A DNA stretch of 35,496 nucleotides, from assembly GCA_964058805.1 (NCBI GenBank), contig CAXKVV010000104.1, positions 1-35,496 of the forward strand. Direction: 5' to 3'. The notes beneath the pieces were generated by a model. The model had not been told where the DNA came from and did no database searches. It saw only the letters and a program-made list of their open reading frames with translations. Below, in pieces: positions 1 through 11,378 of this stretch (the first letter of the stretch is position 1; each line of letters opens with the position of its first letter). The stretch is from Schoenoplectus triqueter. Its lineage: Eukaryota > Streptophyta > Magnoliopsida > Poales > Cyperaceae. A program made the translations under genes and the position numbers.

Positions 1-2259
1 CTTATGACTGGTGATCACATGGAGTTTACTCAACTTGGCCATCGACACTGCAAAATCATCTTCCCAGACACCGGGCTTTGTCGCATACTCCACGACCTTT
101 GCCCTCGTCTCGTTGCTGGTCAACAGAGACCAGTCTGAGAAGAACGTTGCCGTGCGATCAAGGATATTTATGTAATACTGGCTGTCTAAGGCCTCTGGTG
201 TCACATGATCTAGATCAACATGACCATCCTCATTGTCATTTTCAGGGCATTGCTTCATCAGCTTGTAAACTGCAAAATTTTGGTCCAGTGTGGAGTCAAT
301 GTTCGGGTATAAGCGGTTTGTAAGTGAGGAGCAGTGAGACCTGCCGACTGTGTGTGCCCCAGAAAGCACGACCAAATCCTCGACAGTAAGCTTTTTCTTT
401 TTTACAAACAAGTCCTCGAGCTGTTCACGGTTGAATGTCGGTGGTGGGAGGTTCTCCTCTGCCTGCGTAGCACAGGAGACCTTGCCATCCAGCCTTCCTG
501 AAGTTATATTGAACTTGACGCCATTGAGGATCTCTGAGGCATCACGTGATGTAAAGGCAACAATATCGGCACAAGAGACGACACCGGGGCAGAATATTTC
601 AAGGAGCCTTTTTGCCTCGTCAATGATCTCGAAACCACGTAAGCCGATGTTTGTTGGGGCCAGCTTCTCCGGGTTAGGGTTCCTCGGGGATGGATCAAGA
701 AGCACAGAACCATCACATCCCTGCCATATATGAAACTATTAATTTGATTATACAATTACATGTGAACTAATTCTGTTCAGTATTTACTATTTTGATAGGT
801 GTTGTGCAATTTGGACTTAAAATTTTGGAAATGAAATGTAGATGATGGGCGATAACCCTTGTGGATAATGTCATAATAAATGAATTGACCATGTACTTTG
901 CATCACATTTTGCATATTCTGGCATCTTAGAACAAGTGATCATATTATCAACTATAAGTGGAGTATTTTATTTAAAGAAAAAAATGCCTTGTAGCAAATT
1001 AATATCTTGATGACATCGTACCTAACAAAAACAGTGACTTAAAAACATATTGATGTAACAGACTATCAGCTAGTTAGCACTCATGTCATTATTATTTTGT
1101 AGGGCACATCAAATCAAGTACATTATTGTGCAGAAAGCAAAATAACTACTACTACTCTTTTGGCTTGCTCGATTTTTAATGAACCTCATGATGAATTAAT
1201 GAAGTATTGTTCGTTAATTAACTTTCCAGTGAGTCAACAACGTCTTCCCAGATATTATTGTTTCTGTTAACTGATCACCAACTATTAATTAGTCACACAT
1301 GAAACATGTAACGTCAATTAAAGTACCATACTTGAAACTAAAAATGTTACTTTAAATAATTAAAGCTTCCAAGAATGCAATTAAACACGGACTCTTCCTA
1401 CTAAATGGTTTCTGAAACCCTGACTTTAAAATTTACTAAATACATCTACTTGTTGATGACAACAATTTAATCAATTAATTATCTCTGTTAAATGACAAAT
1501 TACCTTTAATTGATAATAAACATTTTATTAAAGCCTGCAAAATATTTTCTTGAGCAGCAGTAATCAAACTGAAATGTTTTTAAAAAAAATTAATTATACA
1601 GATATCTTAATTTCTGGACAAAGGGACAGATCAAGGACTTGCTTCATTAATTACTAACTGTGGGAGGGATACACGACAGAGGTCGATGAGAAGGAAGAGA
1701 AGGATAAAATAGAAAACAAGGCGCGTAACGGATGTAGAAGAAGATATATAGTTCAAAATAAAATATGAAATAGTTAGAAATTTTCTGGGATAGGATTGCC
1801 CTGTCCTTGAATTGGTCAAGATTTCCAAATACATATCTGACAGTGAGCTGATATATGTTCAACTGAGATTGGTTCTTAGCACAAGACTCGTTTCTTATTT
1901 ATTGTTTTTTAAATTCATGGTATATTTTAAATGTTGGACACGAGCTCTCATCAAAGAAATTGGTACTGTTGACTACATATAATTAGAAAAAATTAAATTA
2001 AATAAATGAAAAAACTCGAACTAATTAATAATTAAGTTACCCCAACGAAGCAGTCGTGAAAGAGAAGCCTGATCAAGCCAGCACCAATGCCAGGATATTC
2101 TTTCAGTGCATTTTCAACGACGAATCTGACAATATTCTCTGCCTCGGGGCAAGTCTTGTGGTGTTTGTAATATCCTACTCTCAATTTATGGGAATTGGTG
2201 GGAACCGTCAGATATAAGAAAACGAAGAAAACGAACAGCAATACTTTGCTCTTCATCAT
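1..2259 (-). CDS. Class III secretory peroxidase, partial (C-terminus beyond window)
   Basis: Haem peroxidase of the plant secretory (class III) family, which uses H2O2 to oxidise phenolics in the cell wall or vacuole. Exon 1 is 2259-2041 (73 codons). The intron is 2040-721 (GT...AG). Exon 2 is 720-1, exactly 240 open codons in phase 0, running off the left edge. Residues 1 to ~24 form a hydrophobic signal peptide ([20 protein letters not shown]). The mature part starts near [16 protein letters not shown]. The distal haem motif RLLFHDCF has Arg64 and His68, and the exon junction gives [14 protein letters not shown]. Further family marks are [21 protein letters not shown] and the proximal His motif [12 protein letters not shown] (His196). 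With 313 residues visible, only about 10-15 C-terminal residues should be missing. The two later introns common in this family are absent. A second Met at codon 2 could also initiate. Physiological substrate cannot be told from sequence. Confidence 0.95.
721..2040 (-). other. Intron 1 of the peroxidase gene
   Basis: AT-rich intron of 1320 bp in phase 0. The donor reads GTAAC just after the CFVG codons and the acceptor reads ATATGGCAG just before the GCDGS codons. The site matches the usual first-intron position of class III peroxidases, right after the distal-His exon. I see no coding remnant or clear transposon inside. Short ORFs at 1631-1862 are chance readings. Confidence 0.9.
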
Positions 2260-2316
2260 GACTGGCTTCTCTATCCTCTCTATCTGTTTAGCTAGAATTG
2301 TATACAGAGTGGGGTG

Positions 2317-2323
2317 TTATATA
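2317..2323 (-). promoter_or_regulatory. Probable TATA box of the peroxidase gene
   Basis: The minus strand reads TATATAA about 58 bp upstream of the peroxidase start codon at 2259. That spacing fits a short 5' UTR with transcription starting near 2290. It is in the right place and orientation but rests on the motif only. Confidence 0.55.
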
Positions 2324-2859
2324 GATAGAGAAATGGAGGAATAATGCACGTGTTTGATGGATCTTAATTAAGTGGAAGCCAAAGAGTGACTATCTGTAAG
2401 GTACACTGGATTAATTTAGTGAGTTCTCATTTTAAAGAAAATCAGGGTTGTTAGCAGTACTGTTATTGAATATAATTAGATTATACAAAAGTTACTAATG
2501 TCATCACACAACTACTCTACGAATGTATTATGAAGATTACTGTTCCTAAAAGTTAGCCCACTTGCCATGCATGCATATGTACTTAATTTCTATGCTAAAT
2601 AGTAAATATTAAGCATTTATTACTTTAATATATCAAATAAAAGGATTGTTCAAAATATAATAATATGACAGATAATAAATTACATTTAGACAAATTACAA
2701 CTATATTCATTATATTGCTGAATAATTAACTTTTTTCCTCAATAATTAGGTATGATAATATGTCATATGTACGATATTTTAATTTGGCTCTAGCTTATAT
2801 AATATATTCAGTTGCAACGGACGGGCGTGATACTAATATAAAATTAAAATGAATGCTCA
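2324..2859. other. AT-rich peroxidase upstream / intergenic DNA
   Basis: Upstream flank of the peroxidase gene. I see no ORF of interest, no RNA gene and no clear transposon boundary here. Confidence 0.5.
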
Positions 2860-3095
2860 TTGCCCCAACCGTTCATAGAGATCTCCATAGTAAAATATGC
2901 TTGGATATCAAATTTTATAAGTTTTAAATTTTTTCTATTTTTTTAAGGATAAAAATTAATATTATTGGAAATCATTACCTCAATGTATTTTCTACCCTGA
3001 AAAATAAAAAAAAATCGAAAATATATATAATTTGATTTTTAAATATATTTGAAAATAAAAATATGATATAAAGTATAAAAATATTTGTACTTCGC
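2860..3095. mobile_element. Fold-back MITE remnant, related to the element at 16353
   Basis: The left arm (about 2867-2950: CCAACCGTTC, then CTTGGATATCAAATTTTATA) closely follows the left arm of the palindromic element at 16353-16723. A partly complementary AT-rich arm follows at about 3000-3055, ending with TTTGTACTTCGC near 3085, which is also found at the right end of the other copy. This looks like a diverged, partly deleted member of the same family. Boundaries are approximate and no duplication was identified. Confidence 0.45.
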
Positions 3096-3440
3096 TAACT
3101 CACCAGAGCTAGTGAGGTTCATCCGCGCGAATCTCGCACAGAATGAGGTTACTGGTGTGTATCAGTGTACCTGATGATGAGGGTATTTTAGTCAGCGCAA
3201 ATACTTTTTTATATTTTTATTCAATAATTAAATATTTATATAATATGAATGGCAATTTTCTAAGTAGAATAATTTTTAAAGTGATATTTAACAAAAAAAC
3301 AAATTTGAAATGACAATTTTTCAAATTTAAAAGTTTGGACGGACATAAAATTAATTTATCTTTAATTTAATTGCAGCTATTCTCTTGCTAATTCACACAC
3401 AGACAGCTTGCGCGTCGTTTTCTTTGATCATGTTCATGTA

Positions 3441-3850
3441 TAGGTGGCAATCAGGCGGGTTGGACGGGTTCAGATCGGGTCAATTTGACTTGATAAGATT
3501 GTTGTTTCACGGGTCTGATCGTGTCGGGTCTGGTCGGATATCGGATCATTTAGGATCAGATTATTTCAGATTTTAGGTTTTTTTGGGTCGGGTTGTTTTA
3601 GTTTGTGGGACATCTAGTGTCAGATCATTTTGGGTTTTGAGTCGTATCAGATCGATTATTGGGTCATCTAATGTCGAGTTATTTTGAATTTTGAGTCGTA
3701 TTAAGTCGGATTGGGTTGGTTATCGGGTCATTTAGTGTTTGATCATTATAAGTTTCATGTCGTATAAAGTTAGATCGAGTCAGTTATTGAGTCATTTCAG
3801 ATTTTAAATCATATCGAACTAGATCGTATCAGATTAGATTTCACCATTTA
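3441..3850. mobile_element. GGGTC-rich non-autonomous hAT-like element
   Basis: Starts TAGGTGGCAA and ends near TTTCACCATTTA. The interior is made of degenerate GGGTCGG/GGATCA phrases. Plant non-autonomous hAT elements often begin TAGGGNTGGCAA or TAGAGGTGGCAA, and similar ends recur in this window at 5410, 5682, 6326 and 15218. The right end is weak and no 8-bp duplication could be read here. The short ORF at 3385-3576 is inside the repeat and not coding. Confidence 0.5.
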
Positions 3851-3859
3851 TGTATTTGA

Positions 3860-5010
3860 TCTAGTTGTGTCGTATTAAATTTCTAAGTGATGCATATTTA
3901 AATTATGAAAATTTCACCTTAATATTAATTGAATTAAACTTTTTTGTATTTAAAGCAAAAAAAAATTAAGTTTTTGATTTAGATCTAATGATGATAACAT
4001 AAGTAGTGACGTAAATAATAGTTTTGTTTTCAAATATTTTTTTGCTCGCAACGTGCCTACGTTACTCGCTAGACGCTAAGCTTTTCACTGATGCGAAACC
4101 GATAGTAAAAAGAGCAACTTTCGTTGGAGAAATCCCAGAATAAGCATTACGCTTTGACTATAAGTCATATCTTTATTCTCCCCGGGACTTCAGTTAGCCG
4201 GAAGGGCGTAATTCAACTATGCTTTGGACTTTATGGGTTATCCTCTGGATATCCTGAGGAGATCCAAGAGAACCAAAGAAAAGGCAAAGCATACGACTGA
4301 AAGAGAGAGAGAGTTTTTGCCTTATAGAAGGATTTGGGCCCGAGGGTAGAAGAATTTGGGCACAAGGGACAGCATCGAGGTTTGAGGTCGAGGGGAGGGA
4401 TCAATGGTTTGGTTAACATGGAGGCAAGTGAGAGAGAAAGTATAGGGGTCTCGTGGATCAGAAGTCGTAGGCTCGTAGCCAACGTAATCAAGCCCTAAGA
4501 ATTCAAAAATCATTTTTGAAGTATATGCTTCATGTAACTATAAATCTAAAAATATTAGCGTTGTATTAATGGGTGACGGTTTGATGGTTTGATTGTGATG
4601 GTTTGATGATAAAAAAGTGAAATGATATTGAAAGCAAAAAATAATTATAAAATTAAATTAAATATCTAAAATTAAATAGAATTAAAAGAATTAAACTTTA
4701 TAATAAATTTTACTTAAATAATGAGTTTTATGTGAATTTATTTTTTTGTTATTCATAAGAGCGTCAATGGATCGTATCGGGTCGGACTCAGATTAGGTTA
4801 TATTATTATATTAATTTATTATTTTATTAAATGACTCGGTCCGATCCGTCACAAGTTAAGATTTTCTGATGTATATTCGGTCTGTTGGGTCACAGATTAA
4901 CCAACCTGTATGATTTGAATGTATTTATGTGAAAATTGATTTTAAATAATAATTGAAGTGGTCTAGTGGTCTCATCAATTCCCTCTATGTTCAAGTTCAA
5001 CTCACAACAA
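3860..5010. other. Intergenic DNA with an unassigned higher-GC tract and a GGGTC patch
   Basis: About 4040-4510 is clearly richer in G+C than its surroundings and includes a short GA run near 4301. It looks like part of an LTR or other transposon, but I recognise no protein, primer site or repeat ends. A further GGGTC-type patch lies at about 4765-4925. The overlapping minus-strand ORFs at 4231-4513 have no recognisable domain. Confidence 0.4.
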
Positions 5011-5014
5011 CGCT

Positions 5015-5225
5015 CAGAGTAGGTTCAGGTTCACAGTCTTTCGAATCAAAAAATTGGTTCAAAGAGTTCTCAGACCATTAATTTTGTATCGAGATTCGTA
5101 TTGATCATTAAAAGTGTGAATTTTATATCTCAAAATCTGTTAAAAAAATAAATCTTAATATAAAATCAATGATTGGAGAACTCATTAAATCATTTTTTTA
5201 ATTCAAAAAATTACGAACCAACCCA
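5015..5225. mobile_element. Diverged copy of the Mutator-like MITE at 30025
   Basis: The stretch from TCGAATCAAAAAATTGGTTC through ATTTTGTATCGAGATTCGTA aligns along its length with the left half of the MITE at 30025-30238, and the right part ends in the complementary form (AATTCAAAAAATTACGAACC). It is far more diverged, and its ends and target duplication are not readable. Boundaries are approximate. Confidence 0.5.
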
Positions 5226-5409
5226 TACCCTCACAACAACTATTTTTTTCATTCTTTTTTTCTTGGAAACACATCGTTGATGGGATGGTGTGAAAACCAC
5301 ACCCATTAGGAAGACCGAAGAGGCGAAGACCATGCTTTTTTTTTAATTCCCCTCTAATGCATCATGTGCTGATGGGATGGTGTGAAACGTCCAATCTAAC
5401 CAATAGTTG

Positions 5410-5682
5410 TAGGGATGATAATTAGTTTAGTTTGATTTTTTTAAAAGAAATTAGTTGAGTCTGATCGGATAAGGGTCGGGTTAATTTATATTTTATATTT
5501 TTTTTCAGATTTTTAATAGATTTTAATTGGATTGCAAATTATTTGATTTCGGATCGGATCGAGTCAGGTCGGGTTCAAATTAGATCAAGTTAGTTTGATC
5601 TTTTTAAAAATCAGATCGGTTCAGATTCAGATTCGAACATATCCAATGGTTTCTCGAATCGGATCGGATTTTGTCACCTCTA
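5410..5682. mobile_element. hAT-like non-autonomous element with near-perfect 8-bp duplication
   Basis: Begins TAGGGATGATAA and ends TTTTGTCACCTCTA, giving hAT-like imperfect terminal inverted repeats. The 8 bp before it (AATAGTTG, 5402-5409) and after it (AATAGTCC, 5683-5690) match at 6 of 8 positions, as expected for an aged hAT duplication. The interior of 273 bp is GGGTC/GGATCGG-rich with no coding capacity. Confidence 0.65.
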
Positions 5683-6149
5683 AATAGTCCCATAGTCCAA
5701 AATATTACACAATTAAAAAAAACATGCACTACATTGTCCATTAGATATAAATGAGCGCATATCTAGGGGCAGTCTAATATACAAATGATATTCTCTGAAG
5801 AATAATAAAAAAACTCTTCAGATTGAGTATTTTTTCTTTAATCTATTCGATCAGAGATTAACTGTTCTGTTTTAATAATTATAATTTTTTTGTATATCAA
5901 AATTTGTGTTTAGACTTCTCACAATTATTGTAATTAAAATAAGTCATCCACATCAACGTTTGAAAACTTTCCACACAAAAAAAACCTCCAGAAAATAGTT
6001 ATCAATTTACTAGTGCATAGTGCCTTCTACACTACGCTACACTGCTCATGCTTTTTAACAAGGGAAACTGTAATTGCTATTTTTTTTCCTAATTAAGCGG
6101 CATATCTCTCCTCTGTCAGATCTATCTCTATAGGCTAGATTGTTTATCT

Positions 6150-6326
6150 TGAACAAAACAAAATCTAACCGGGTCGGATCAGGTTGTTCCGAACCCGATT
6201 CGATTCATTTCGGATTATAAAATTTGTACTCATACCGATCAATTAACATCGAGTCATCTTGGATTAGGTCAGGTATGGATTGGGTTGGGTTAATCTGTTA
6301 GGTCCGATAAAAAATTGGCATCCCTA
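6150..6326. mobile_element. GGGTC-rich hAT-like fragment
   Basis: Degenerate GGGTCGGATCAGG phrases end in TTGGCATCCCTA, a hAT-like right terminus. The left end is not clear and no duplication was found, so this is probably a truncated copy. Confidence 0.45.
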
Positions 6327-7128
6327 GTTACTCATATAGTTCAAAATAATTAAAACCGTTAAATTTCAATTAAAAAACATAATGGTAAAAATATTGGATG
6401 ATCTTTGTCAAAATTTTAATATAAGATCAAAAAAATATAGAGAATATTATTATGATGATTACAACATCTTTCACTTAGTTTAATTCATCAATCGGTTGTG
6501 GACAATTCATGACCATCCGATTATCTATTTTTAAAGTTAGTTTATCAACGTCAACCCAAGCTTTGAACTTGATAAAATTTATCTGGTGTATAGTTGACGT
6601 GATTATTTAGAATGTAAGCACAATGGATCATTGATTATGCGTCTTGGGTTCTTTGTTGTATTGTTTGTTCTCTCATACTTGTAGTTGATTATGTAATATA
6701 ATAGCTCATTCGATGTTCAAATGAAAAATAATATTATTTTAAAAAAATAAAGATTTATTTCGTTGAATTTATTTTCCCTTAAAAACTATCCTTACTGTGA
6801 AGTTTTCATACAAATCTGAGTTATTCAGATGTATCGTCCATAAAATTAAAAATAGGCTCAATGTATAGCTCTTTATTTTTAGGTCTGATCGAATATGCAA
6901 CTTCAATAAAACTAATTTTTTATATGTAAGATACTAATTACATCATGATCATACTATAAAAAATCTAGAAAGTTCTTGTATATTTAGTAACCTGTATGTT
7001 TAACTTTTTAAGCATTTTAAATTGAAATAGTTTTATGATTTGTTTATAATCATATGATCAATGTCAAATGGCTATGATGATCCGTTAAATTATGTATACA
7101 TCTAATACCAAAATTATGATGATGTTTT
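6327..7128. other. AT-rich DNA flanking the copia composite
   Basis: No coding region, RNA gene or clear repeat boundary seen. Bases 7124-7128 (GTTTT) are the candidate left target duplication of copia-A. Confidence 0.5.
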
Positions 7129-8701
7129 TGTAGTTAAGTGACCTAGAGAACCAATCATTTATGATGAGACTTTTATTTTGTTTTATGAATTGGATGATTT
7201 GTATCATTTTGTTCCTTGAATTTTAATATTTTTATAGATTATTTAACTTGATGACTTGAATTGTGAAACTCTATAATTTTTATTAAAACTCTGAATTATC
7301 CCTAGTCCTATATCATTAGTATGGAACATTGAATGATAATATGGACTAGTTTGTGGATTAATGCATGATCATATTTCACAGATCACTGATACGTGGTATC
7401 TATTTAATCACATAAATATACATGAGATGCATGATATTGGATCTAACCCACTTTCACTTGTTGTATGGATTATGTTTGTGTCATCAGTAAGATCATAAAT
7501 TAGTATTAATTCTATTATCTGAGATATTCATAGTCTAGATAATTAATGCATATTTTGTGCGATTATCAAACGCTGCTTTTAACTGAGGGCTATAAAGGTA
7601 ATTTTCGGATATACATGAATTATGCTATGAATTATGGATAGTCAATAGGATATTTTGTCCGTCTCATTTCTTATGAGATTAGTGATATCTCTGAGCCCCT
7701 TGATGCAGTGATAATTATTATGCATGCAATTTGTGATTATGAGATGATCACATATAAATAATTATACACTGAGGATTAGGGCTGCAAGAAAAGTTTGAAG
7801 TTCGTAGTTCGTTCGTGTTCGGTTCGAAAAAAGTTCGTTCAATTCTAGTTCGAAATTAATTTCAAATCAAACTGATTCGATTCGAAATTATATCGAATCA
7901 AACTCAAACCATGGTGAGTTCGTTCGAAATATGTTCGCGAACTATTTTTGTTTGAATTTGTATTAATTATTTGATTGTTTGAGACTTTGAGTAGTATGAA
8001 TTTATATGAAATTTATTATTTTTTTTTGAGTGAACTTTTAGTTTTGTATGCATTTGTATTAAATTGACATTTTTATATTTGATTATGTTATTTTGATATG
8101 AATTATGGAATTTTTTCACCTAATAATTCTATTTCGAACTATTAACGAATCGAACCGAACAGTTCGAACTTTTAACGAATCAAATTTCGAACTATAATTT
8201 GAGTTTGAAACTGTCTATCTATTTCGAATCAAACTAGTTCGAAATAGGTTTCAAATCAAACTCGAACACACGTTAGTTCGTTCGTGTTCGATTCGTTTGC
8301 AGCCCTACTGAGGATCAAGAAAATAATTAATGGTCAAGGATGACACATTCTGATGTTTGACATTAATTAATAAATATTACGTGACAAAAGAATTAAAGGA
8401 TCACGATTTATTTGTGTTTGATCGGATGATCATAATGCATTGCTAAATGCCAATTATGATTTATAAATTAATGTATATTAATTTATTACTGATCATGACA
8501 TAGATCTTATTTGACAAGTTGAAGCATAGAATAATTAATTAATTATGTGGGTTATAATTAATTAAATTTGGATTGGATCAATTTGGACGAGACTCAAATT
8601 ATAAATGAGATGCACTTTGGCTCGGACGAGTCCAAACCCAAGAAATAATTCGGCAAGAAAAAAAATGTAGAGGTGCTTGATAATAACCAACAATTAATTA
8701 A
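7129..8701 (+). repeat. Copia-A 5' LTR (left part), carrying a hAT MITE
   Basis: Starts TGTAGTTAAGTGACC, matching the 3' LTR start TGTTAGTTAAGTGACC at 13481. The two copies align continuously, by eye at about 90% identity, apart from the 531-bp insertion at 7777-8307. Similarity stops at 8701, just before TGTTGAAAA of copia-B. The rest of this LTR and its primer-binding site are absent. Confidence 0.8.
7777..8307. mobile_element. hAT-type MITE nested in the copia-A 5' LTR
   Basis: A 531-bp element begins TAGGGCTGCAA and ends TTGCAGCCCTA, an exact 11-bp terminal inverted repeat. It is flanked by perfect 8-bp direct repeats CTGAGGAT (7769-7776 and 8308-8315). The copia-A 3' LTR has the same surroundings with a single CACTGAGGAT near 14126 and no insertion, a direct empty-site control. 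The interior is rich in GTTCG/TTCGAA phrases with no protein. The 8-bp duplication and TAGGG ends place it in the hAT superfamily, moved in trans by an absent transposase. Confidence 0.92.
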
Positions 8702-9158
8702 TGTTGAAAATATAAACTTAATCAATATTTTCTTGAAGTTTGTTGTCCAGTCAATATAATTTAAGGCTGATTCATTAGAAATTTTGATAAACCATCCGAA
8801 CCTTATTTTAGGTATATGAGCTATGGATTTAAAGCTCTTTAAGTCTAGTTTTTAATGGTTCAAGTTTCAAGTCGATTGGAGTTTTCTAGAGAAAGTTATG
8901 ACAGTTTTAATAGAGATAGGTCAGATTTAACTGGGCTACTTAGTTTTCTGTTTTTATATTTATTACGAATTCTAGAGTTTTCTTTTGATGTTTTGGCTCT
9001 ATAAATAGAGTTATAATCTGTTGCTTTGCAAGACAATGTAAGAGAGATAATATAATAGAGAATCATAGAAGAGTTTTTCAGATAAGAACTTATTTGTTTC
9101 CTCCATCTCTTCTCTCTACCACTATATGAATTGTATCCACTATTAAATATACTCAACA
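8702..9158 (+). repeat. Copia-B 5' LTR
   Basis: A 457-bp LTR starting TGTTGAAAATATAA and ending ACTCAACA, giving TGTTG/CAACA termini. A TATA box (TATAAAT, 9000-9006) lies about 155 bp from its end and marks the likely start of retroviral-type transcription. The PBS follows after three bases. The matching 3' LTR is missing. Confidence 0.85.
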
Positions 9159-9161
9159 AAT

Positions 9162-9178
9162 TGGTATCAGAGCCATGG
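9162..9178 (+). other. Copia-B primer-binding site (initiator tRNA-Met)
   Basis: TGGTATCAGAGCCATGG, the usual plant copia PBS complementary to the 3' end of initiator methionine tRNA. It follows the LTR end at 9158 by three bases and overlaps the gag start codon at 9175. Confidence 0.9.
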
Positions 9179-10134
9179 CCAATAACGGTGCAACCATTGG
9201 AGGTGTCGGGCATGTATCATGCTTGCGACTTTCGAAGACCAACTATGAAAATTGGTGCATACACATGAAGGCGCTACTCGGCTCACAAGATGTGTGGGAA
9301 GTCGTTGAGCTTGGCTATATCGAACATGCGACCTTGCAAGGCTTGACGAATAATCAAGTGAAAGAATTGAAGGAGTCACGTAAGAAAGAAAAAATCACGC
9401 TCTACTTGATGTACCAGGCGGTTGATAAGTCGGGGTTTGAGAAGATAGCCGATGCGAAGACTTCAAAAGAAACATGAGAGACTCTTCAAAATGCATACAA
9501 AGGAGCGGACCAAGTGAAGCAAGTTCGGTTACAAACACTTAGAGGTGAGTTTGAAACTTTAAGAATGAAAGAGTTAGAAGGTGTATCGGATTATATCACA
9601 CGGGTAGAAATGGTGGTGAACCAACTCAAAAGAAATGGTGAAGAGATAAGTGAAAATAGAGTAGTAGAGAAAATATTAAGGTCATTAACCAATGATTTTG
9701 AGAATGTTGTGTGTGCCATAGAAGAGTCTAAGAATTTGACAGAAATGACGGTGGATGAGCTCTCAAGTTCATTAGAGGCACATGAACAAAGAAAGAAAAA
9801 GAAGAAGTAAGAGGTGTTAGAGAAAGCACTTCAAGCTAAGATAACACTAAAAGAAGACAAGCCGGGAAACGGTGAAGGTGGTCGTGGAAGAGGCCGTGGT
9901 GGCTTTAGAGGTCGAGGTAGAGACCGCGGTAGAGGCCGTGGTAGAGGACAAGAAGAGAACAAGGAAGAGAAGAACCAATCGATCTCATACGGCGGAGGTC
10001 GAGGTCGAGAAAGAGGAAGATCAAGTAAGTACAATGTTCAATGTTATTCTTACAAAAAGTATGGTCATTATGCAGCAGAGTGTTATTACAATGAAAAGAA
10101 AGATGATGAGAAAAAAAGAAGAGAAATGAGGTGA
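9175..10134 (+). pseudogene. Copia-B gag (broken)
   Basis: Capsid/nucleocapsid region starting at the ATG in the PBS. One frame carries the copia gag domain (LRLSKTNYENWCIHMKALLG), the LRGEFETLRM helix region and a Gly/Arg-rich nucleocapsid stretch (about 9868-10020). It is interrupted by an in-frame TGA at 9475-9477 (a Trp in relatives, followed by ETLQNAYKG) and a TAA at 9808-9810, and the frame is lost after 10134. The CCHC zinc knuckle reads CYSYKKYGHYAAEC: the second metal-binding Cys is Tyr (TAC at 10051-10053). Not functional. Confidence 0.9.
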
Positions 10135-10138
10135 TGGT

Positions 10139-10768
10139 GTGGTATTACTAGCAAGCAAGGAGGCCGACTCTAATAATGAGTCGGTGTGGTATTTGGATAC
10201 CGGTGCAAGCAATCATATGTATGGCTACAAGCACATATTTACCAAGATAGAGGAGATTGTAGAAGGCCATGTATCATTTGGAGATGCCTCAAAAGTGAAA
10301 GTTAAAGGCCAAAGTGAAATTCTTATTCAGTGTAAAGATGGAAATGAGAGGTTTATCTCTAATGTTTATTATGTGCCGGATATGAAGAGTAATATTTTGA
10401 GTTTGGGATAATTGTTAGAACGTGGTTACACAGTTTTTATGAAAGAAAGAACACTTTATTTGAGAGACCAAGATAATTGGTTGCTAGCCCAAGTAGAAAT
10501 GACCAAAAATCATATGTTTAAGTTGAATTTGGTGAATGTTCAAGCAAGATGTTTAAAGGCATGTGTAGAAGATATGACTTGGTTGTGGCATTTACGGTTT
10601 GGACATCTTAATTTTAGTGGTTTGAGGCAATTATCAAATAAAATAATGATGAAAAATACACCACACATAGACCATAGTGACAAATTATGTGAAGGTTGTG
10701 TGTTAGGAAAGCACCCAAGGAATTCTTTTTCCAAAAGAAGTAAGTTATCGTGCAAAGAAGGTGCTTGA
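10139..10768 (+). pseudogene. Copia-B protease and GAG-pre-integrase region (broken)
   Basis: The frame is shifted relative to gag. The aspartic protease motif is WYLDTGASNHM near 10189, followed by YYVPDMKSNILSLG. An in-frame TAA at 10409-10411 replaces a Gln codon, then the same frame continues into the GAG-pre-integrase domain (WHLRFGHLNFSGLRQLS, CEGCVLGKHPRNSF), whose His/Cys pattern is retained. The frame is lost at about 10755-10768 and resumes in another frame in the integrase. Confidence 0.9.
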
Positions 10769-11378
10769 ATTGGTTCATACCAATATTTGTGGCCCAATAA
10801 CCCCTAATTCACTTGGTAAACACCGGTACTTTATTACCTTTATTGATGACTTTTCTCGAAGAACTTGTGTATATTTTTTAAAGGAGAAATCTGAAGCATT
10901 TTTTATTTTTAAGAAGTTTAAGGTCTTTGTTGAAAACTTAAGTGGTGAATGCATAAAAACTTTGAGATCCGATAGAGGCGGTGAATTTACATCAAAGGAG
11001 TTTGTGAATTTTTGTGAACAAAAAGGTATTAGAAGGTTCTTAACAGCCCCTTATTCACCTCAACAAAATGAAGTGACAGAAAGAAAAAATCGGACCATAC
11101 TCGACATGGTTCGAAGCATGTTAAAGAGCAAAAATATGCCGAAGGAATTTTGGGCTGAAGCGGTGAAGTGTGCGGTTTACTTGCAAAATCGATGTCCTAT
11201 GGCGAGTTTGGAGAATATTACCCCACAAGAAGCATGGTGTGGTGTGAAGCCATCAGTAGCTCATTTGAAGGTGTTCGGAAGTGTGACTTATGCTCACGTT
11301 CCAGATCAAAAGCGCACAAAACTTGATGACAAGAGCAAGAAGCTGATTTTTATTGGCTATGATGAGAAATCTAAGGCG
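10761..11378 (+). pseudogene. Copia-B integrase, N-terminal and core part
   Basis: Integrase catalytic core (rve family). The first acidic residue of the D,D-35-E triad is changed: HTNICGP has Asn (AAT at 10782-10784) where Asp is expected. The second Asp (LRSDRGGEF) and the Glu (PQQNEVTERKNRT) are kept. The sequence then follows ordinary copia integrase through FGSVTYAHVPDQ and KLIFIGYDEKSKA. At about 11374-11380 it switches to a different copia family (next entry). Confidence 0.88.

Noticed and set aside
78..755. Plus- and minus-strand ORFs overlapping the peroxidase exon
   Set aside because: The peroxidase frame explains this DNA fully, with conserved motifs; these are other-frame shadows.
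9831..10034. Minus-strand Pro/Arg-rich ORF
   Set aside because: Antisense shadow of the Gly/Arg-rich nucleocapsid part of copia-B gag.
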